Positions 34,239-44,277 of a stretch of 64,000 nucleotides of DNA are shown here, piece by piece (the stretch's first letter is position 1; every line of letters begins with the position of its first letter). The position numbers were made by a program, and so were the translations under genes. The stretch is from Gammaproteobacteria bacterium (lineage in GTDB: Bacteria > Pseudomonadota > Gammaproteobacteria > Burkholderiales > Nitrosomonadaceae): contig CP054180.1 in the NCBI GenBank assembly GCA_015709635.1, positions 992,001 through 1,056,000 of the forward strand, given 5' to 3'. The notes beneath the pieces are model-generated. The model saw only the letters and a program-made list of their open reading frames with translations. It searched no databases and was not told the DNA's origin.

Positions 34239-36028
34239 ATACATCACCTTGGATTCAGATCGGTTTGTTTATCGTCGTTTTGTTTTCCATGGCATGGCCA
34301 TTAGGCTGCTATCTTGCCAATATATTCAATGACCGCCTCACGGGACGCTTTATCTGGCTGGATAACATTGAACGTGGTTTTTGCCGCTTTATTGGTGCCA
34401 ATCCGGAAGAAGATATGCCATGGCAGCGTTATGCGGCAGCTATTGTGTTGTTCAATGTACTGGGTGTTTTGGTTGTTTATGGCCTGCAGCGCTTACAAAG
34501 CGGTTTGCCGCTCAATCCTCAGGCGCTTGGAGCGGTTTCTTCGGATTCGGCCTTCAATACGGCGGTATCGTTCGTCACGAATACTAACTGGCAAGGTTAT
34601 GGCGGAGAATCGACCATGAGCTATCTCACACAGATGCTGGCATTAACCGTACAGAATTTTGCATCGGCAGCGACAGGAATAGCTGTCGTTATCGCACTCA
34701 TTCGCGGCTTTGCGCGCAAAAATGCCGGCGGAATTGGAAATGTCTGGCTGGATCTGTTTCGTTCCACATTTTATGTCCTTCTGCCATTATCCTTTTTGTT
34801 CGCGGTAATTCTGGTCAGTCAGGGAGTCATTCAAAATTTCAGTGCTTATCAAGATGTCATGCTGATTGAACCGGTTGAGTATGTTGCATCGAAGCAAGAT
34901 CACGATAATCAACCTTTGACGGACGATCAAGGTAATTCGATCACCGCAATGATCAAATCAGACACGCAATCCATTGCGATGGGACCTGTCGCATCGCAGG
35001 AAGCGATTAAATTGCTTGGAACCAATGGCGGCGGTTTCTTTAATGCCAATTCGGCGCATCCTTTTGAAAACCCGACACCACTGACCAATTTTTTGGAAAT
35101 GATCAGTATTTTTTTAATCCCGGCCGCACTCTGCTTCGCCTTCGGTCAAATGGTCGGAGATCCCCGGCAAGGCTGGACAATTCTCATTGCCATGTCGGCG
35201 TTGTTCATTGTTATGGCGAGCGCGGCGATTGGCTCGGAATCTTATTCAAACCCGCTTATCACTCAACTGGGAGTGGATGATTCGATGGGAAATATGGAAG
35301 GTAAGGAAATTCGATTTGGAATCATTTCGTCTGCATTGTTTGCTGCAGTTACGACAGCCGCTTCTTGCGGGGCGGTCAATTCCATGCACGATAGTTTTCT
35401 GCCATTAGGAGGGTTGATTCCCATGGGATTGATGATGTTAGGAGAAGTCGTATTCGGCGGTGTCGGTTCCGGATTATATGGAATGCTCATTTTCGCTATG
35501 CTCGCCGTTTTCCTATCCGGATTGATGATCGGACGCACACCGGAATACTTGGGTAAGAAAATCGGCATATTCGAAATGAAGATGATTGCAGTTGCAATTT
35601 TAGTCGTACCCTTGGTTGTGCTTGGCGGTACCGCCATCGCTGTCGTTACTGAAATTGGTAAAGCGAGCATGGCCAATCCGGGGGCGCACGGACTTTCCGA
35701 AGTTCTGTACGCCTTCACTTCGGCCGGGAATAACAATGGCTCAGCATTTGCGGGGCTCTCAGCCAATACCCCTTTTTATAATATCTCGCTTGCTATCGCG
35801 ATGTGGCTAGGACGATTCGGCGTTATCATTCCTGTCCTTGCCATTGCCGGCAGATTGGCTGCCAAACCCAAGCTTGCCGTAACCGGTGGAACACTGCCTA
35901 CCCATGGGCCGTTGTTCGTTCTATTGCTTATCAGCACAGTCATCATTATCGGGGCGCTTAACTATATTCCATCCTTGGCACTAAGCCCCATTATCGAACA
36001 CTTGCAATTATTCGCTCGCCAACCGTAA
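34235..36028 (+). CDS. kdpA: Potassium-transporting ATPase subunit KdpA
   Basis: The start ATG 34235 gives 597 aa with ten or more membrane segments. The selectivity-filter-like loops are present (TNTNWQGYGGEST, GTNGGGFFNANSAHPFENP, TSAGNNNGSAFAGL). It forms the K+ channel-like pathway of the KdpFABC pump. It overlaps kdpF upstream and is followed by kdpB after 12 bases. Confidence 0.97.
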   Translation: MNTSPWIQIGLFIVVLFSMAWPLGCYLANIFNDRLTGRFIWLDNIERGFCRFIGANPEEDMPWQRYAAAIVLFNVLGVLVVYGLQRLQSGLPLNPQALGAVSSDSAFNTAVSFVTNTNWQGYGGESTMSYLTQMLALTVQNFASAATGIAVVIALIRGFARKNAGGIGNVWLDLFRSTFYVLLPLSFLFAVILVSQGVIQNFSAYQDVMLIEPVEYVASKQDHDNQPLTDDQGNSITAMIKSDTQSIAMGPVASQEAIKLLGTNGGGFFNANSAHPFENPTPLTNFLEMISIFLIPAALCFAFGQMVGDPRQGWTILIAMSALFIVMASAAIGSESYSNPLITQLGVDDSMGNMEGKEIRFGIISSALFAAVTTAASCGAVNSMHDSFLPLGGLIPMGLMMLGEVVFGGVGSGLYGMLIFAMLAVFLSGLMIGRTPEYLGKKIGIFEMKMIAVAILVVPLVVLGGTAIAVVTEIGKASMANPGAHGLSEVLYAFTSAGNNNGSAFAGLSANTPFYNISLAIAMWLGRFGVIIPVLAIAGRLAAKPKLAVTGGTLPTHGPLFVLLLISTVIIIGALNYIPSLALSPIIEHLQLFARQP

Positions 36029-36040
36029 GGCATGTTTATC

Positions 36041-38095
36041 ATGAAAAAGAAACACGCGCTTCCTTTATTTGATCCGGTTCTGATAAAACCGGCACTCATC
36101 GATGCATTCAAGAAACTTGCACCACAAACGCAATGGCGCAACCCGGTCATGTTTGTCGTGTGGATCGGCAGTGTTCTCACGACAATACTGGGTATCGACG
36201 CTCTCTCCGGTCATGGAGAAGCGCCGGCCGGTTTTATTCTTACCATAGCTGCATGGCTTTGGTTTACTGTGTTATTCGCCAACTTCGCCGAAGCGCTTGC
36301 CGAAGGCCGAGGTAAAGCGCAAGCGGCGGCTTTACGCACCAGCAGGAAGAATATTGCCGCAAAAAAATTAGCTGAACCGAGACGTGATGCGGTAATTGCC
36401 GCCACTGACTCTCTTTCGCTGAGAAAAGGCGATATCGTGCTCATCGAAGCGGGCGACTTCATTCCGCTTGATGGAGAAGTCATCGAGGGCGTTGCTTCTG
36501 TCGATGAATCCGCAATCACCGGCGAATCCGCTCCTGTCATCCGTGAATCGGGCGGCGATTTTTCGGCGGTTACAGGGGGTACGCGTATTTTGTCGGACTG
36601 GTTGATTGTCCGTATTACCGCTAACCCTGGGGAAGCATTCCTTGATCGTATGATCGGAATGGTGGAAAACGCCAAGCGCAAAAAAACGCCTAACGAGATT
36701 GCGTTAACTATATTGCTGGTTACGCTGACATTAATATTTTTAATCGTATGCGTAACCCTTCTACCGCTATCAATTTATAGTACTGAATCGGCAGGATCGG
36801 GTTCGCCGATATCCGTTACCGCACTGGTGGCGCTTCTGGTTTGCCTTATTCCGACCACGATCGGCGGTTTGCTGTCCGCTATTGGTGTGGCCGGAATGAG
36901 CAGAATGATGCAAGTCAACGTAATCGCCACCTCCGGACGAGCTGTTGAAGCCGCCGGCGATGTCGATGTATTGCTGCTGGACAAAACCGGAACCATTACA
37001 CTTGGCAATCGCCAGGCATCCGTCTTTCTACCCGCGCCTCATATTCAGATTAAAGAGTTGGTTGATGCGGCGCAACTTGCTTCACTTGCCGACGAAACTC
37101 CGGAAGGGCGGTCTATCGTGATGCTCGCAAAACAAGAATATGGATTACGCGGCCGTGAATTGCAACATGCGGTTTTTATTCCCTTTACCGCACAAATGCG
37201 CATGTCCGGGGTGGATATTGCCGATCGCAAGATCAGAAAAGGCGCAGCCGATACGATTCGTGCTTATATTGAAAACCTGGGAAGCGCTTTTCCCGCGAGT
37301 GTCGAAACTCTGGTTGATCAAGTATCACGCCGTGGCAGTACGCCTTTGGTGGTTGCGGATGGCGCACGAGTACTTGGCGTCGTCGAACTCAAAGATATCG
37401 TTAAAGGCGGTATTAGAGAACGTTTTAGCGAATTGAGACAAATGGGTATCAAGACCGTCATGATCACCGGCGACAATCGTTTAACCGCTGCTGCGATTGC
37501 TGCTGAAGCAGGTGTCGATGATTTTCTTGCTGAAGCTAAACCTGAGGATAAGCTCCGGTTGATCAGGGAATACCAAGTCCAGGGGCGGCTGGTTGCAATG
37601 ACCGGCGATGGCACCAATGATGCTCCGGCTTTGGCGCAAGCCGATGTCGCGGTTGCCATGAACTCCGGAACGCAGGCTGCAAAAGAGGCCAGTAATATGG
37701 TCGATCTCGATTCCAATCCAACCAAACTGATTGAAATAGTTGAAACAGGGAAACAAATGCTCATGACGCGCGGAGCTCTGACAACCTTCTCCGTCGCCAA
37801 TGATGTGGCCAAATATTTTGCGATCATTCCGGCAGCATTCGCCACAACTTATCCACAGCTGAGAATGCTCGATATCATGCAGTTGAATACCCCTGAATCG
37901 GCAATTCTTGCCGCGATCATCTTCAACGCCATCATCATCGTGTTCCTGATACCGCTGGCGCTCAGAGGTGTGAAATACCAAGCACTGGGCGCGGCAGCGC
38001 TATTACGCAAGAATTTGCTGATTTATGGTTTGGGAGGGTTGCTCGTGCCATTTATCGGCATCAAGCTGATTGATATTCTGTTAAATCTCTTTTAA
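36041..38095 (+). CDS. kdpB: Potassium-transporting ATPase ATP-binding subunit KdpB
   Basis: The preferred start ATG 36041, ten bases after TAAGG, gives 684 aa and an N-terminus like other KdpB proteins; ATG 36032 is in frame but too close to that site. It is a P-type ATPase: actuator TGES at 160-163, phosphorylated Asp314 in DKTGTIT, and [17 protein letters not shown] in the hinge. It hydrolyses ATP to drive K+ uptake under limitation. Confidence 0.97.
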   Translation: MKKKHALPLFDPVLIKPALIDAFKKLAPQTQWRNPVMFVVWIGSVLTTILGIDALSGHGEAPAGFILTIAAWLWFTVLFANFAEALAEGRGKAQAAALRTSRKNIAAKKLAEPRRDAVIAATDSLSLRKGDIVLIEAGDFIPLDGEVIEGVASVDESAITGESAPVIRESGGDFSAVTGGTRILSDWLIVRITANPGEAFLDRMIGMVENAKRKKTPNEIALTILLVTLTLIFLIVCVTLLPLSIYSTESAGSGSPISVTALVALLVCLIPTTIGGLLSAIGVAGMSRMMQVNVIATSGRAVEAAGDVDVLLLDKTGTITLGNRQASVFLPAPHIQIKELVDAAQLASLADETPEGRSIVMLAKQEYGLRGRELQHAVFIPFTAQMRMSGVDIADRKIRKGAADTIRAYIENLGSAFPASVETLVDQVSRRGSTPLVVADGARVLGVVELKDIVKGGIRERFSELRQMGIKTVMITGDNRLTAAAIAAEAGVDDFLAEAKPEDKLRLIREYQVQGRLVAMTGDGTNDAPALAQADVAVAMNSGTQAAKEASNMVDLDSNPTKLIEIVETGKQMLMTRGALTTFSVANDVAKYFAIIPAAFATTYPQLRMLDIMQLNTPESAILAAIIFNAIIIVFLIPLALRGVKYQALGAAALLRKNLLIYGLGGLLVPFIGIKLIDILLNLF

Positions 38096-38109
38096 ATCCA
38101 GGAATCAAA

Positions 38110-38685
38110 ATGAAAAACCTCATCCGCCCCGTCTTGATGCTATTTATCCTGATATCGATTGTTACCGGCTTGCTTTATCCGCTTGCGGTTACGGGTATTG
38201 CGCAAATTGCATTTGCGGAGCAAGCGGCCGGCAGTCTGCTTAAACGTGGTGATAAAGTCATAGGCTCCGATCTCATTGGACAGAATTTTTCCGGTCCGGC
38301 TTATTTCTGGGGGCGTCCTTCCGCAACTTCTCCCATGCCCTATAATGCGGCAAATTCGGGAGGGTCAAACTTGGGACCAACCAATCCTGTATTGATCACA
38401 GCAATTGATGAGCGCATCAAACATCTGCGAGCGCATCACCCCGGTAAAGAAGAGAAAATTCCGACTGATTTAGTGACGGCCTCTGCCAGCGGATTGGATC
38501 CTCATATCTCACCCGCCGCTGCATATTACCAACTTGAACGTGTGGCGGCAGCCCGTAGTATTGATGCGGCTGTTATCCGATCATTGGTTGAGCAATATAT
38601 TGAAATACCTCAGCTGGGTGTATTTGGTGATCCTCGTATTAATGTTTTACGCCTTAACTTAGCCTTGGATACATTACAGAAATAA
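38110..38685 (+). CDS. kdpC: Potassium-transporting ATPase subunit KdpC
   Basis: 191 aa with one N-terminal membrane segment and a periplasmic domain. The conserved blocks YFWGRPSAT, NSGGSNLGPTNP and SASGLDPHISPAAA are those of KdpC, a chaperone-like subunit of the pump. The stop TAA shares one base with the kdpD start ATG (38685). Confidence 0.96.
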   Translation: MKNLIRPVLMLFILISIVTGLLYPLAVTGIAQIAFAEQAAGSLLKRGDKVIGSDLIGQNFSGPAYFWGRPSATSPMPYNAANSGGSNLGPTNPVLITAIDERIKHLRAHHPGKEEKIPTDLVTASASGLDPHISPAAAYYQLERVAAARSIDAAVIRSLVEQYIEIPQLGVFGDPRINVLRLNLALDTLQK

Positions 38686-41351
38686 TGACTGATGAACGCC
38701 CCGACCCGGATCAGCTGCTAGCAAAAATCAAAAATGAGGAAATTGCAGCGCAACGCGGAAAATTAAAAATTTTCATCGGTGCTTGCGCCGGTGTAGGCAA
38801 GACGTATGCCATGCTCAATGCTGCACAACAAAGGCTTGCCGAAGGAATAGACGTTGTTGTCGGTATCGTTGAAACTCATGGACGAAGCGATACCGCGAAG
38901 CTTCTCGAAAAGCTCCCGGCTTTACCGTTACGTAGAGTTGATTACCGGGGAAAATCACTGACAGAGTTCGATATTGATGCCGCATTACAACGGGCACCGC
39001 AATTGATTATTGTCGATGAACTGGCACACACCAATATAGAAGGCTCCAGACATATAAAACGCTGGCAGGATATTGACGAACTCTTGGCGAATGGAATCGA
39101 TGTTTATACGACGCTCAATATTCAGCATATTGAAAGCTTAAATGACGTGGTTGGGAGTATTACGGGTATCCGTATTTGGGAAACCGTTCCAGACCGCTTT
39201 TTTGACAGCGCCGATGATGTGACGCTGGTTGATCTGCCGCCTGACGAGCTATTGGAGCGCCTTAAAGAAGGTAAGGTTTATATACCCGAGCAAGTTGCGC
39301 ATGCTGCTAAAAATTTTTTTCGTAAAGGCAATCTGATCGCATTACGCGAACTTGCGCTGAGGCGCACAGCGGATCGCGTTGATATCCAAATGCGCGCCTA
39401 TCGTGCGGATCACGCCATTGCGAATGTTTGGCAAGCACGCGAACGTATTATTGCCTGTATTGGCCCCGGTCCGGCGAATGACAAATTGGTACGAAGCGCC
39501 GCTCGCCTGGCCAATGAGCTAAAAGCCGATTGGCTGGCGGTATATGTTGAAACACCCGCGCTGCAACGTCTCTCCAAGCGTGATCGGCAATACGTTCTTG
39601 ATCACCTCAAGCTTGCCGAAGAACTAGGCGCAGAAACCGCAACACTTGCTGGCAGCGATTTGGTCGCTACATTGGTGGCATATGCGCAAAGCCGGAACGC
39701 CAATAAATTTGTAGTCGGCCATCCTTCGGATGGATATTGGTACCAACTTCGCCATTCGCGATTCATTGATGCGCTTTTCCGGTTCTCTCCCGATATCGAC
39801 GTGTATGTCGTAAGCAGTAAAAAGCTTTCTCGAATTAAGAGCCGGGAAATTACCTTTGATAACATTAAATGGTGGAACTATGTTTGGGCTACCGTTACCT
39901 GTGTAGTTACAGCGCTATTGACAGCCGGGTTACTGCAAATATTCGATTTATCCAACGTTGTCATGGTGTTTTTGCTGGCGGTTGTAGGAGTTTCGATTAG
40001 ATTCGGTCGAGGTGCCGGGGCGTGGGCGGCGGCTTTATCGGTTCTATTATTCGATTTTTTCTTTGTGCCGCCACGATTTTCATTTGCTGTTTCCGATGTG
40101 CAGTATTTTTTCACTTTTACCTTAATGCTATTGATTGCTCTCATAATCGGGCAGCTTGCGGCAAGGCTGCGATTTGAAGCAACCATTGCGAACTTGCGTG
40201 AAAAACGTGCACAGGCATTAACCGCTCTCTCCAAAGAGTTATCCGGAGCGTTGACTGTTGAACAAGTTGTTGAAATTGCAAAACGGCACGTTAGTGGAAC
40301 ATTTAATTCGGCTGCCGCCCTATTTCTTCCCGACGGTCAGGAAAAAATCAAAGTCGCTGGCACTTCATCTTCTCAACCGGTAGTTGATGCCGCTGTTGCA
40401 CAATGGGTTTACGATCATCAATTACCTGCAGGGTTAAGGACACATACATTGTCTGCAGCCGTTTCGCATTATCTGCCGTTGAAAGCCCCGATGCGGACTC
40501 GCGGTGTGCTCGTTTTAGAACCTGAGAATTCGCTCTTTCTGGATCAACCGGAAGAAAAGCGCTTGCTCGATACCTTCGCGGCGCAAATCGCATTGGCTTT
40601 GGAGCGCATCCATTATGTCGAGGTGGCGCAAGATGCGTTACTCTTGATGGAAGGAGAGCGGTTGCGTAATTCATTGCTTTCATCGATTTCACATGATCTA
40701 CGCACGCCGTTGACTGCTTTAGTCGGTTTGTCGAGCATGCTTGCCGGCAGCAAGCTACCGGAAAATTCTCGCCAGGAACTCGCATTAGCCATCCAAGGTG
40801 AGGCATTGCAAATGTCTGAACTGGTGACCAATTTACTCGACATGGCGCGCTTACAAACTGGCGGGGTAAAACTGAAAAAGGATTGGCAGTCGATTGAGGA
40901 AATCATCGGCAGCGCAAGTCTGCAAGTGCATCACATACTTGCCACGCACAAACTGATTATCGCAATTCCTCCCGGCTTACCGTTATGTGAGTGTGATCCG
41001 GTTTTGATACAAAGAGTCATTGTCAATTTATTGAGCAACGCCGCAAAGTTTACACCTGCGAACAGTACGATCAAGATGACAGCGATGGTCATTAATAACA
41101 AAATGAATATCGTGATCGAAGATAATGGTCCTGGTCTGCCTCCCAGTCAGGAAATGAAGATATTTGAAAAATTCACTCGTGGAGAAACAGAATCAAACAA
41201 ACCGGGTGTCGGCCTTGGCCTGGCTCTTTGTAAAGCGATTGTAGAAGCCCACGACGGAAAGATTCATGCGGAAAATTGTATTAGCGGTGGCGCACGTTTT
41301 ACTGTCATTCTTCCACTTGGTACTGCTCCTATGTTGGAAGAATTGATGTGA
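38685..41351 (+). CDS. kdpD: Sensor histidine kinase KdpD
   Basis: 888 aa. The N-terminal KdpD domain has Walker A (GACAGVGKTYAML) and LIIVDELAHTN. A universal-stress-like domain follows, then four membrane segments (DUF4118), a GAF-like region, HisKA with the phosphorylated His in SSISHDLRTPLTAL, and HATPase_c (NLLSNAAKFTP, IEDNGPGLP, GVGLGLALCKAIV). It senses K+ limitation or turgor and signals to KdpE. It overlaps kdpE by 4 bases. Confidence 0.96.
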   Translation: MTDERPDPDQLLAKIKNEEIAAQRGKLKIFIGACAGVGKTYAMLNAAQQRLAEGIDVVVGIVETHGRSDTAKLLEKLPALPLRRVDYRGKSLTEFDIDAALQRAPQLIIVDELAHTNIEGSRHIKRWQDIDELLANGIDVYTTLNIQHIESLNDVVGSITGIRIWETVPDRFFDSADDVTLVDLPPDELLERLKEGKVYIPEQVAHAAKNFFRKGNLIALRELALRRTADRVDIQMRAYRADHAIANVWQARERIIACIGPGPANDKLVRSAARLANELKADWLAVYVETPALQRLSKRDRQYVLDHLKLAEELGAETATLAGSDLVATLVAYAQSRNANKFVVGHPSDGYWYQLRHSRFIDALFRFSPDIDVYVVSSKKLSRIKSREITFDNIKWWNYVWATVTCVVTALLTAGLLQIFDLSNVVMVFLLAVVGVSIRFGRGAGAWAAALSVLLFDFFFVPPRFSFAVSDVQYFFTFTLMLLIALIIGQLAARLRFEATIANLREKRAQALTALSKELSGALTVEQVVEIAKRHVSGTFNSAAALFLPDGQEKIKVAGTSSSQPVVDAAVAQWVYDHQLPAGLRTHTLSAAVSHYLPLKAPMRTRGVLVLEPENSLFLDQPEEKRLLDTFAAQIALALERIHYVEVAQDALLLMEGERLRNSLLSSISHDLRTPLTALVGLSSMLAGSKLPENSRQELALAIQGEALQMSELVTNLLDMARLQTGGVKLKKDWQSIEEIIGSASLQVHHILATHKLIIAIPPGLPLCECDPVLIQRVIVNLLSNAAKFTPANSTIKMTAMVINNKMNIVIEDNGPGLPPSQEMKIFEKFTRGETESNKPGVGLGLALCKAIVEAHDGKIHAENCISGGARFTVILPLGTAPMLEELM

Positions 41352-42031
41352 AAACAGTGCATATCTTGATTATTGAAGATGAAAATCAAATCCGTCGTTT
41401 CGTGCGTTTGGCATTGGAGGCGGAAAATTTCCATGTCATTGAAGCCGATAATGGAGCTCGAGGCTTAATTGAAGCGTCGACCAGACAACCAGATCTGGTG
41501 ATTATAGATCTGGGCTTACCTGATATCGAAGGGAAAGAAGTAATCCGGCAAATTCGAAGCTGGTCTGAAATACCTATCATCGTATTATCGGCTCGCGATC
41601 GTGAAGAGGAGAAAGTTGCGGCACTGAATACCGGGGCTGATGATTATTTAACTAAACCTTTTGGTGTACCGGAATTAATTGCACGTATTCGAGCTCATTT
41701 GCGGCGACATCAATCCAATGAAAATCAAAGCGATTCAATAGTACATTTCGGTGATGTTACAGTTGATCTGCCAGCCCGCAAAGTAACACGTGCGGATGCT
41801 GAAATTCATCTCACACCGATTGAATATCGATTATTAATCGCTCTCATCCGTGCGCGTGGGCGTGTACTAACCCATACTCAGCTCATGCTGGCAGTATGGG
41901 GGCCTAACCACTCTGAGCGTACACATTATTTGCGCATCTACATGGGGCATTTGCGGCAAAAATTAGAACGTGATCCAACCCAACCTGAATTTTTATTGAC
42001 CGAGCTGGGTGTAGGTTATCGATTAGTATAG
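41348..42031 (+). CDS. kdpE: Response regulator KdpE
   Basis: 227 aa. The receiver domain has acidic residues ED at 10-11, phospho-acceptor Asp54 in VIIDLGLPD and the Lys in YLTKPFG. The C-terminal OmpR/PhoB winged helix has HLTPIEYRLL and HLRQKLERDPTQPEFLLTE. It activates the kdp operon when phosphorylated. Its GTG start overlaps the kdpD stop. Confidence 0.95.
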   Translation: MKTVHILIIEDENQIRRFVRLALEAENFHVIEADNGARGLIEASTRQPDLVIIDLGLPDIEGKEVIRQIRSWSEIPIIVLSARDREEEKVAALNTGADDYLTKPFGVPELIARIRAHLRRHQSNENQSDSIVHFGDVTVDLPARKVTRADAEIHLTPIEYRLLIALIRARGRVLTHTQLMLAVWGPNHSERTHYLRIYMGHLRQKLERDPTQPEFLLTELGVGYRLV

Positions 42032-42122
42032 AAGCGATTACATTCATGGCTTGCCTCTGAATTGAAAGAATCAAATCAGCGGTTTTTCCAATCCGTATCA
42101 TAACTTTCTCTTTTCCCTAAAT

Positions 42123-43536
42123 TGTTGACACTGATCGAAATTTGACCATAGAAAGCTAGTTGCACCGATTGAAAACTGACCAGGTAATTCACGTATCTTG
42201 TTTAAATTTTAGGCGGGAGAATTTAAGAGGTGATTACCATGGTTATGTATGCAAAGATACGGCGGATGTATTACCGTGAACATCTGTCAATTAATGAGAT
42301 TCAGCGCCGAACGAGTCTGTCACGGAACACGATAAAGAAGTGGTTGAAAGCGCCCAACGACAGCGCGGTTAAATATCAGAGAGCGAAGAAGCCTGGCAAG
42401 CTGACACTATTTGAATCCAGGTTGCTGTTGGCGCTAGAGGCGGATGCACGTCGTCCGAAGAAGGATCGGCACACAGCATTGATGTTGTTCAAAGAGATAT
42501 TGAACGAAGGCTATACGGGCGGTTATAGCATTGTTTGCGATTTTGTCCGAGGATGGCGTAATCAAGGCAGTCAGAGTAAATCGGTGTATGTACCGCTACG
42601 GTTTACGTTGGGTGAAGCTTTTCAGTTTGACTGGAGCGAAGAGTGGCTGGTGATTGGTGGACTTCACCGCAAGGTGTTGGCGGCACACACCAAGCTATGC
42701 GCCAGCCGTGCTTTCATGTTATCGGGTTATCCGTCACAAAGCCACGAGATGTTGTTTGAAGCCCATACCCGTGTATTCACAGCTTTTGGCGGTGTGCCGA
42801 AACGCGGCATTTACGACAACATGAAGACGGCTGTGGACAAGGTGTCCAAAGGGGTAACGGGCGTGTGGTAAATACGCGCTTCTTTGCGATGACGGCGCAT
42901 TATCTGTTTGATCCGAATTTCTGCAATGTTGCTTCCGGCTGGGAAAAAGGCGTGGATTGGCGCGCGTATCCAGCACGTGTCTGGTCACAGTGCAGCGCAA
43001 TCGTTATTCCGTACCTTGCCGCCTGGCCAACCAGATGGTAGCCGTTCATCAGTATGCCGACCGTATCGAAATCGTTCATAACAATGCTATAGCAGCCTGT
43101 CATATCCGCCTGCTGGATAGTGACCAAGTCAGCCTATGGCTGACAACATTATATTCCGGTCATTGAGAAGAAACCGGGCGCCTTGCGCAACGGCGCGCCA
43201 TTTGCTGAATTACCGGCGCCCCTGTTGCAGTTGCAGACAGCGCTGCGGCGCAGGGAACGTCAGCAAGCCAATCGAATCATGGCAAAAGTACTCAGCCTGG
43301 TATCAATATATGCGTCAGAAGAAAATCTGGTCAATTCGTAGCGAATCACGATTGAACCGGAAACATCAACAGGAGGCAAAATACCAACTCAGTCTGGTCG
43401 ACTTATCCACAAATGCGGGGTATCCTGCGCTCTGTTTCCCCTTGGTCAAATTTCAACCGTAATGGGGAGCAATTTTAAACCGGTATCAACAGCTACGCTT
43501 CACTTTCTGGTGTACGCTGCCAGTCGAATGTCAACA
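42123..43536 (+). mobile_element. Internally deleted IS21-family element
   Basis: The left end TGTTGACACTGATCG (from 42123) and right end, read as reverse complement from 43536 (TGTTGACATTCGACTGGC), are IS21-type TGT...ACA termini. Internal repeats such as GGTCAAATTTCAACCG near the right end resemble the left-end blocks. Only a damaged istA lies between and istB is missing, so the copy is about 1.4 kb against over 2 kb for a full IS21. A left-end fragment of a relative lies at 10575-10743. Confidence 0.82.
42230..43340 (+). pseudogene. IstA-like IS21 transposase, frameshifted and deleted
   Basis: The first 213 codons are intact (YYREHLSINEIQRRTSLSRN helix-turn-helix; EAFQFDWSEEWLVIGG and PKRGIYDNMKTAVDKV of the integrase core). 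A base too many in GGGG near 42855 shifts the frame. The reading then continues as RVVNTRFFAMTAHYLFDP, skips a stretch after ASGWEKG, and resumes with HNNAIAACHIRLLDSDQVS and EKKPGALRNGAPFAEL in another frame. At least three lesions make it non-functional. Confidence 0.85.
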
Positions 43537-43561
43537 AGAATGTTCTAAAGGACAGGATGAA

Positions 43562-43714
43562 ATGAGCTTTTTAGAATGGCCGTGTGAACTATTTTTCAGT
43601 GTTTGCACATTTTTAGTAGCGACAAAGGCTTTATTTGCATTGATTCTTTGCGTTATCTCGGTCGGGATGATTCTCATAGTAATAAAAGAATTAATCAAGG
43701 ATTTAAGGAAATAA
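43562..43714 (+). CDS. Small single-span membrane protein, unrecognised
   Basis: 50 aa, MSFLEWPCELFFSVCTFLVA then a second hydrophobic stretch (FALILCVISVGMILIVI) and a basic tail KELIKDLRK. AGGACAGG lies just upstream of ATG 43562 as a ribosome-binding site. It lies between the IS21 element and the left end of the island, just before an AlpA-like gene. No family recognised. Confidence 0.45.
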   Translation: MSFLEWPCELFFSVCTFLVATKALFALILCVISVGMILIVIKELIKDLRK

Positions 43715-43742
43715 TTTGATATGAGCCATTTTCTGCAAAAGC

Positions 43743-43934
43743 ATGAATGAAACCACCGGAGCAGCCGAAATGATAACAAACAATAGACTAGAAGCAGAAC
43801 AAGCTGCGAAGTATATCGGCGTGGCAGTTGGTACCCTTGCAGTTTGGAGAAGCACAAAAAGACACACTATTCCATATTATAAGTTAAGCAAAATAATATA
43901 CTATGACATCATCGACTTAGATACTTTTATTTAG
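43743..43934 (+). CDS. AlpA/excisionase-like helix-turn-helix protein
   Basis: 63 aa, or 54 aa if ATG 43770 is used. EAEQAAKYIGVAVGTLAVWR followed by PYYKLSKIIYYDIIDLDTFI has the HTH_17 pattern of excisionases and AlpA regulators. It lies to the left of the left island repeat (44009), so it may belong to a second, older element inserted at the same tRNA. Confidence 0.6.
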   Translation: MNETTGAAEMITNNRLEAEQAAKYIGVAVGTLAVWRSTKRHTIPYYKLSKIIYYDIIDLDTFI

Positions 43935-44008
43935 TCCAAGAAGGTAAAGTTCTAAAAGTTACCCGGTGTTTTTCAAGTTACCCGAAATTGCATCTAACTT
44001 ATTGTTTT

Positions 44009-44057
44009 TTTTGGCTCCCCGACCAGGGCTCGAACCTGGGACCTGCGGATTAACAGT
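44009..44057 (-). repeat. Left attachment repeat, partial tRNA-Asn copy
   Basis: This 49-bp sequence is identical to 54990-55038 and covers the tRNA-Asn 3' half from the anticodon loop to CCA. After 44057 the similarity stops abruptly, so this copy is not a functional tRNA. It marks the original chromosome side of the insertion. Confidence 0.93.
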
Positions 44058-44277
44058 TCTATATAACCCACTTTTTGCAGTAATTTTATCTTCCCTGAAA
44101 AAGTATTAAACTGTTTTAAATAACTAATAATTTATTGTTTATTATAAAAGTATATAATTATCTGTTGTTTGAATTTCCCACTTCAGTTTTGACGCCGCTT
44201 TAATTTTCTGGTCTACTATAAGTCTACTAATTTGAATGGTAGATTCTGAAAACAGAATTAGTAGAGTGGAGATTAAG

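Noticed and set aside
44009..44057. A second functional tRNA-Asn
   Set aside because: Only the 3' half matches; the 5' half, including the D arm and acceptor 5' strand, is missing.
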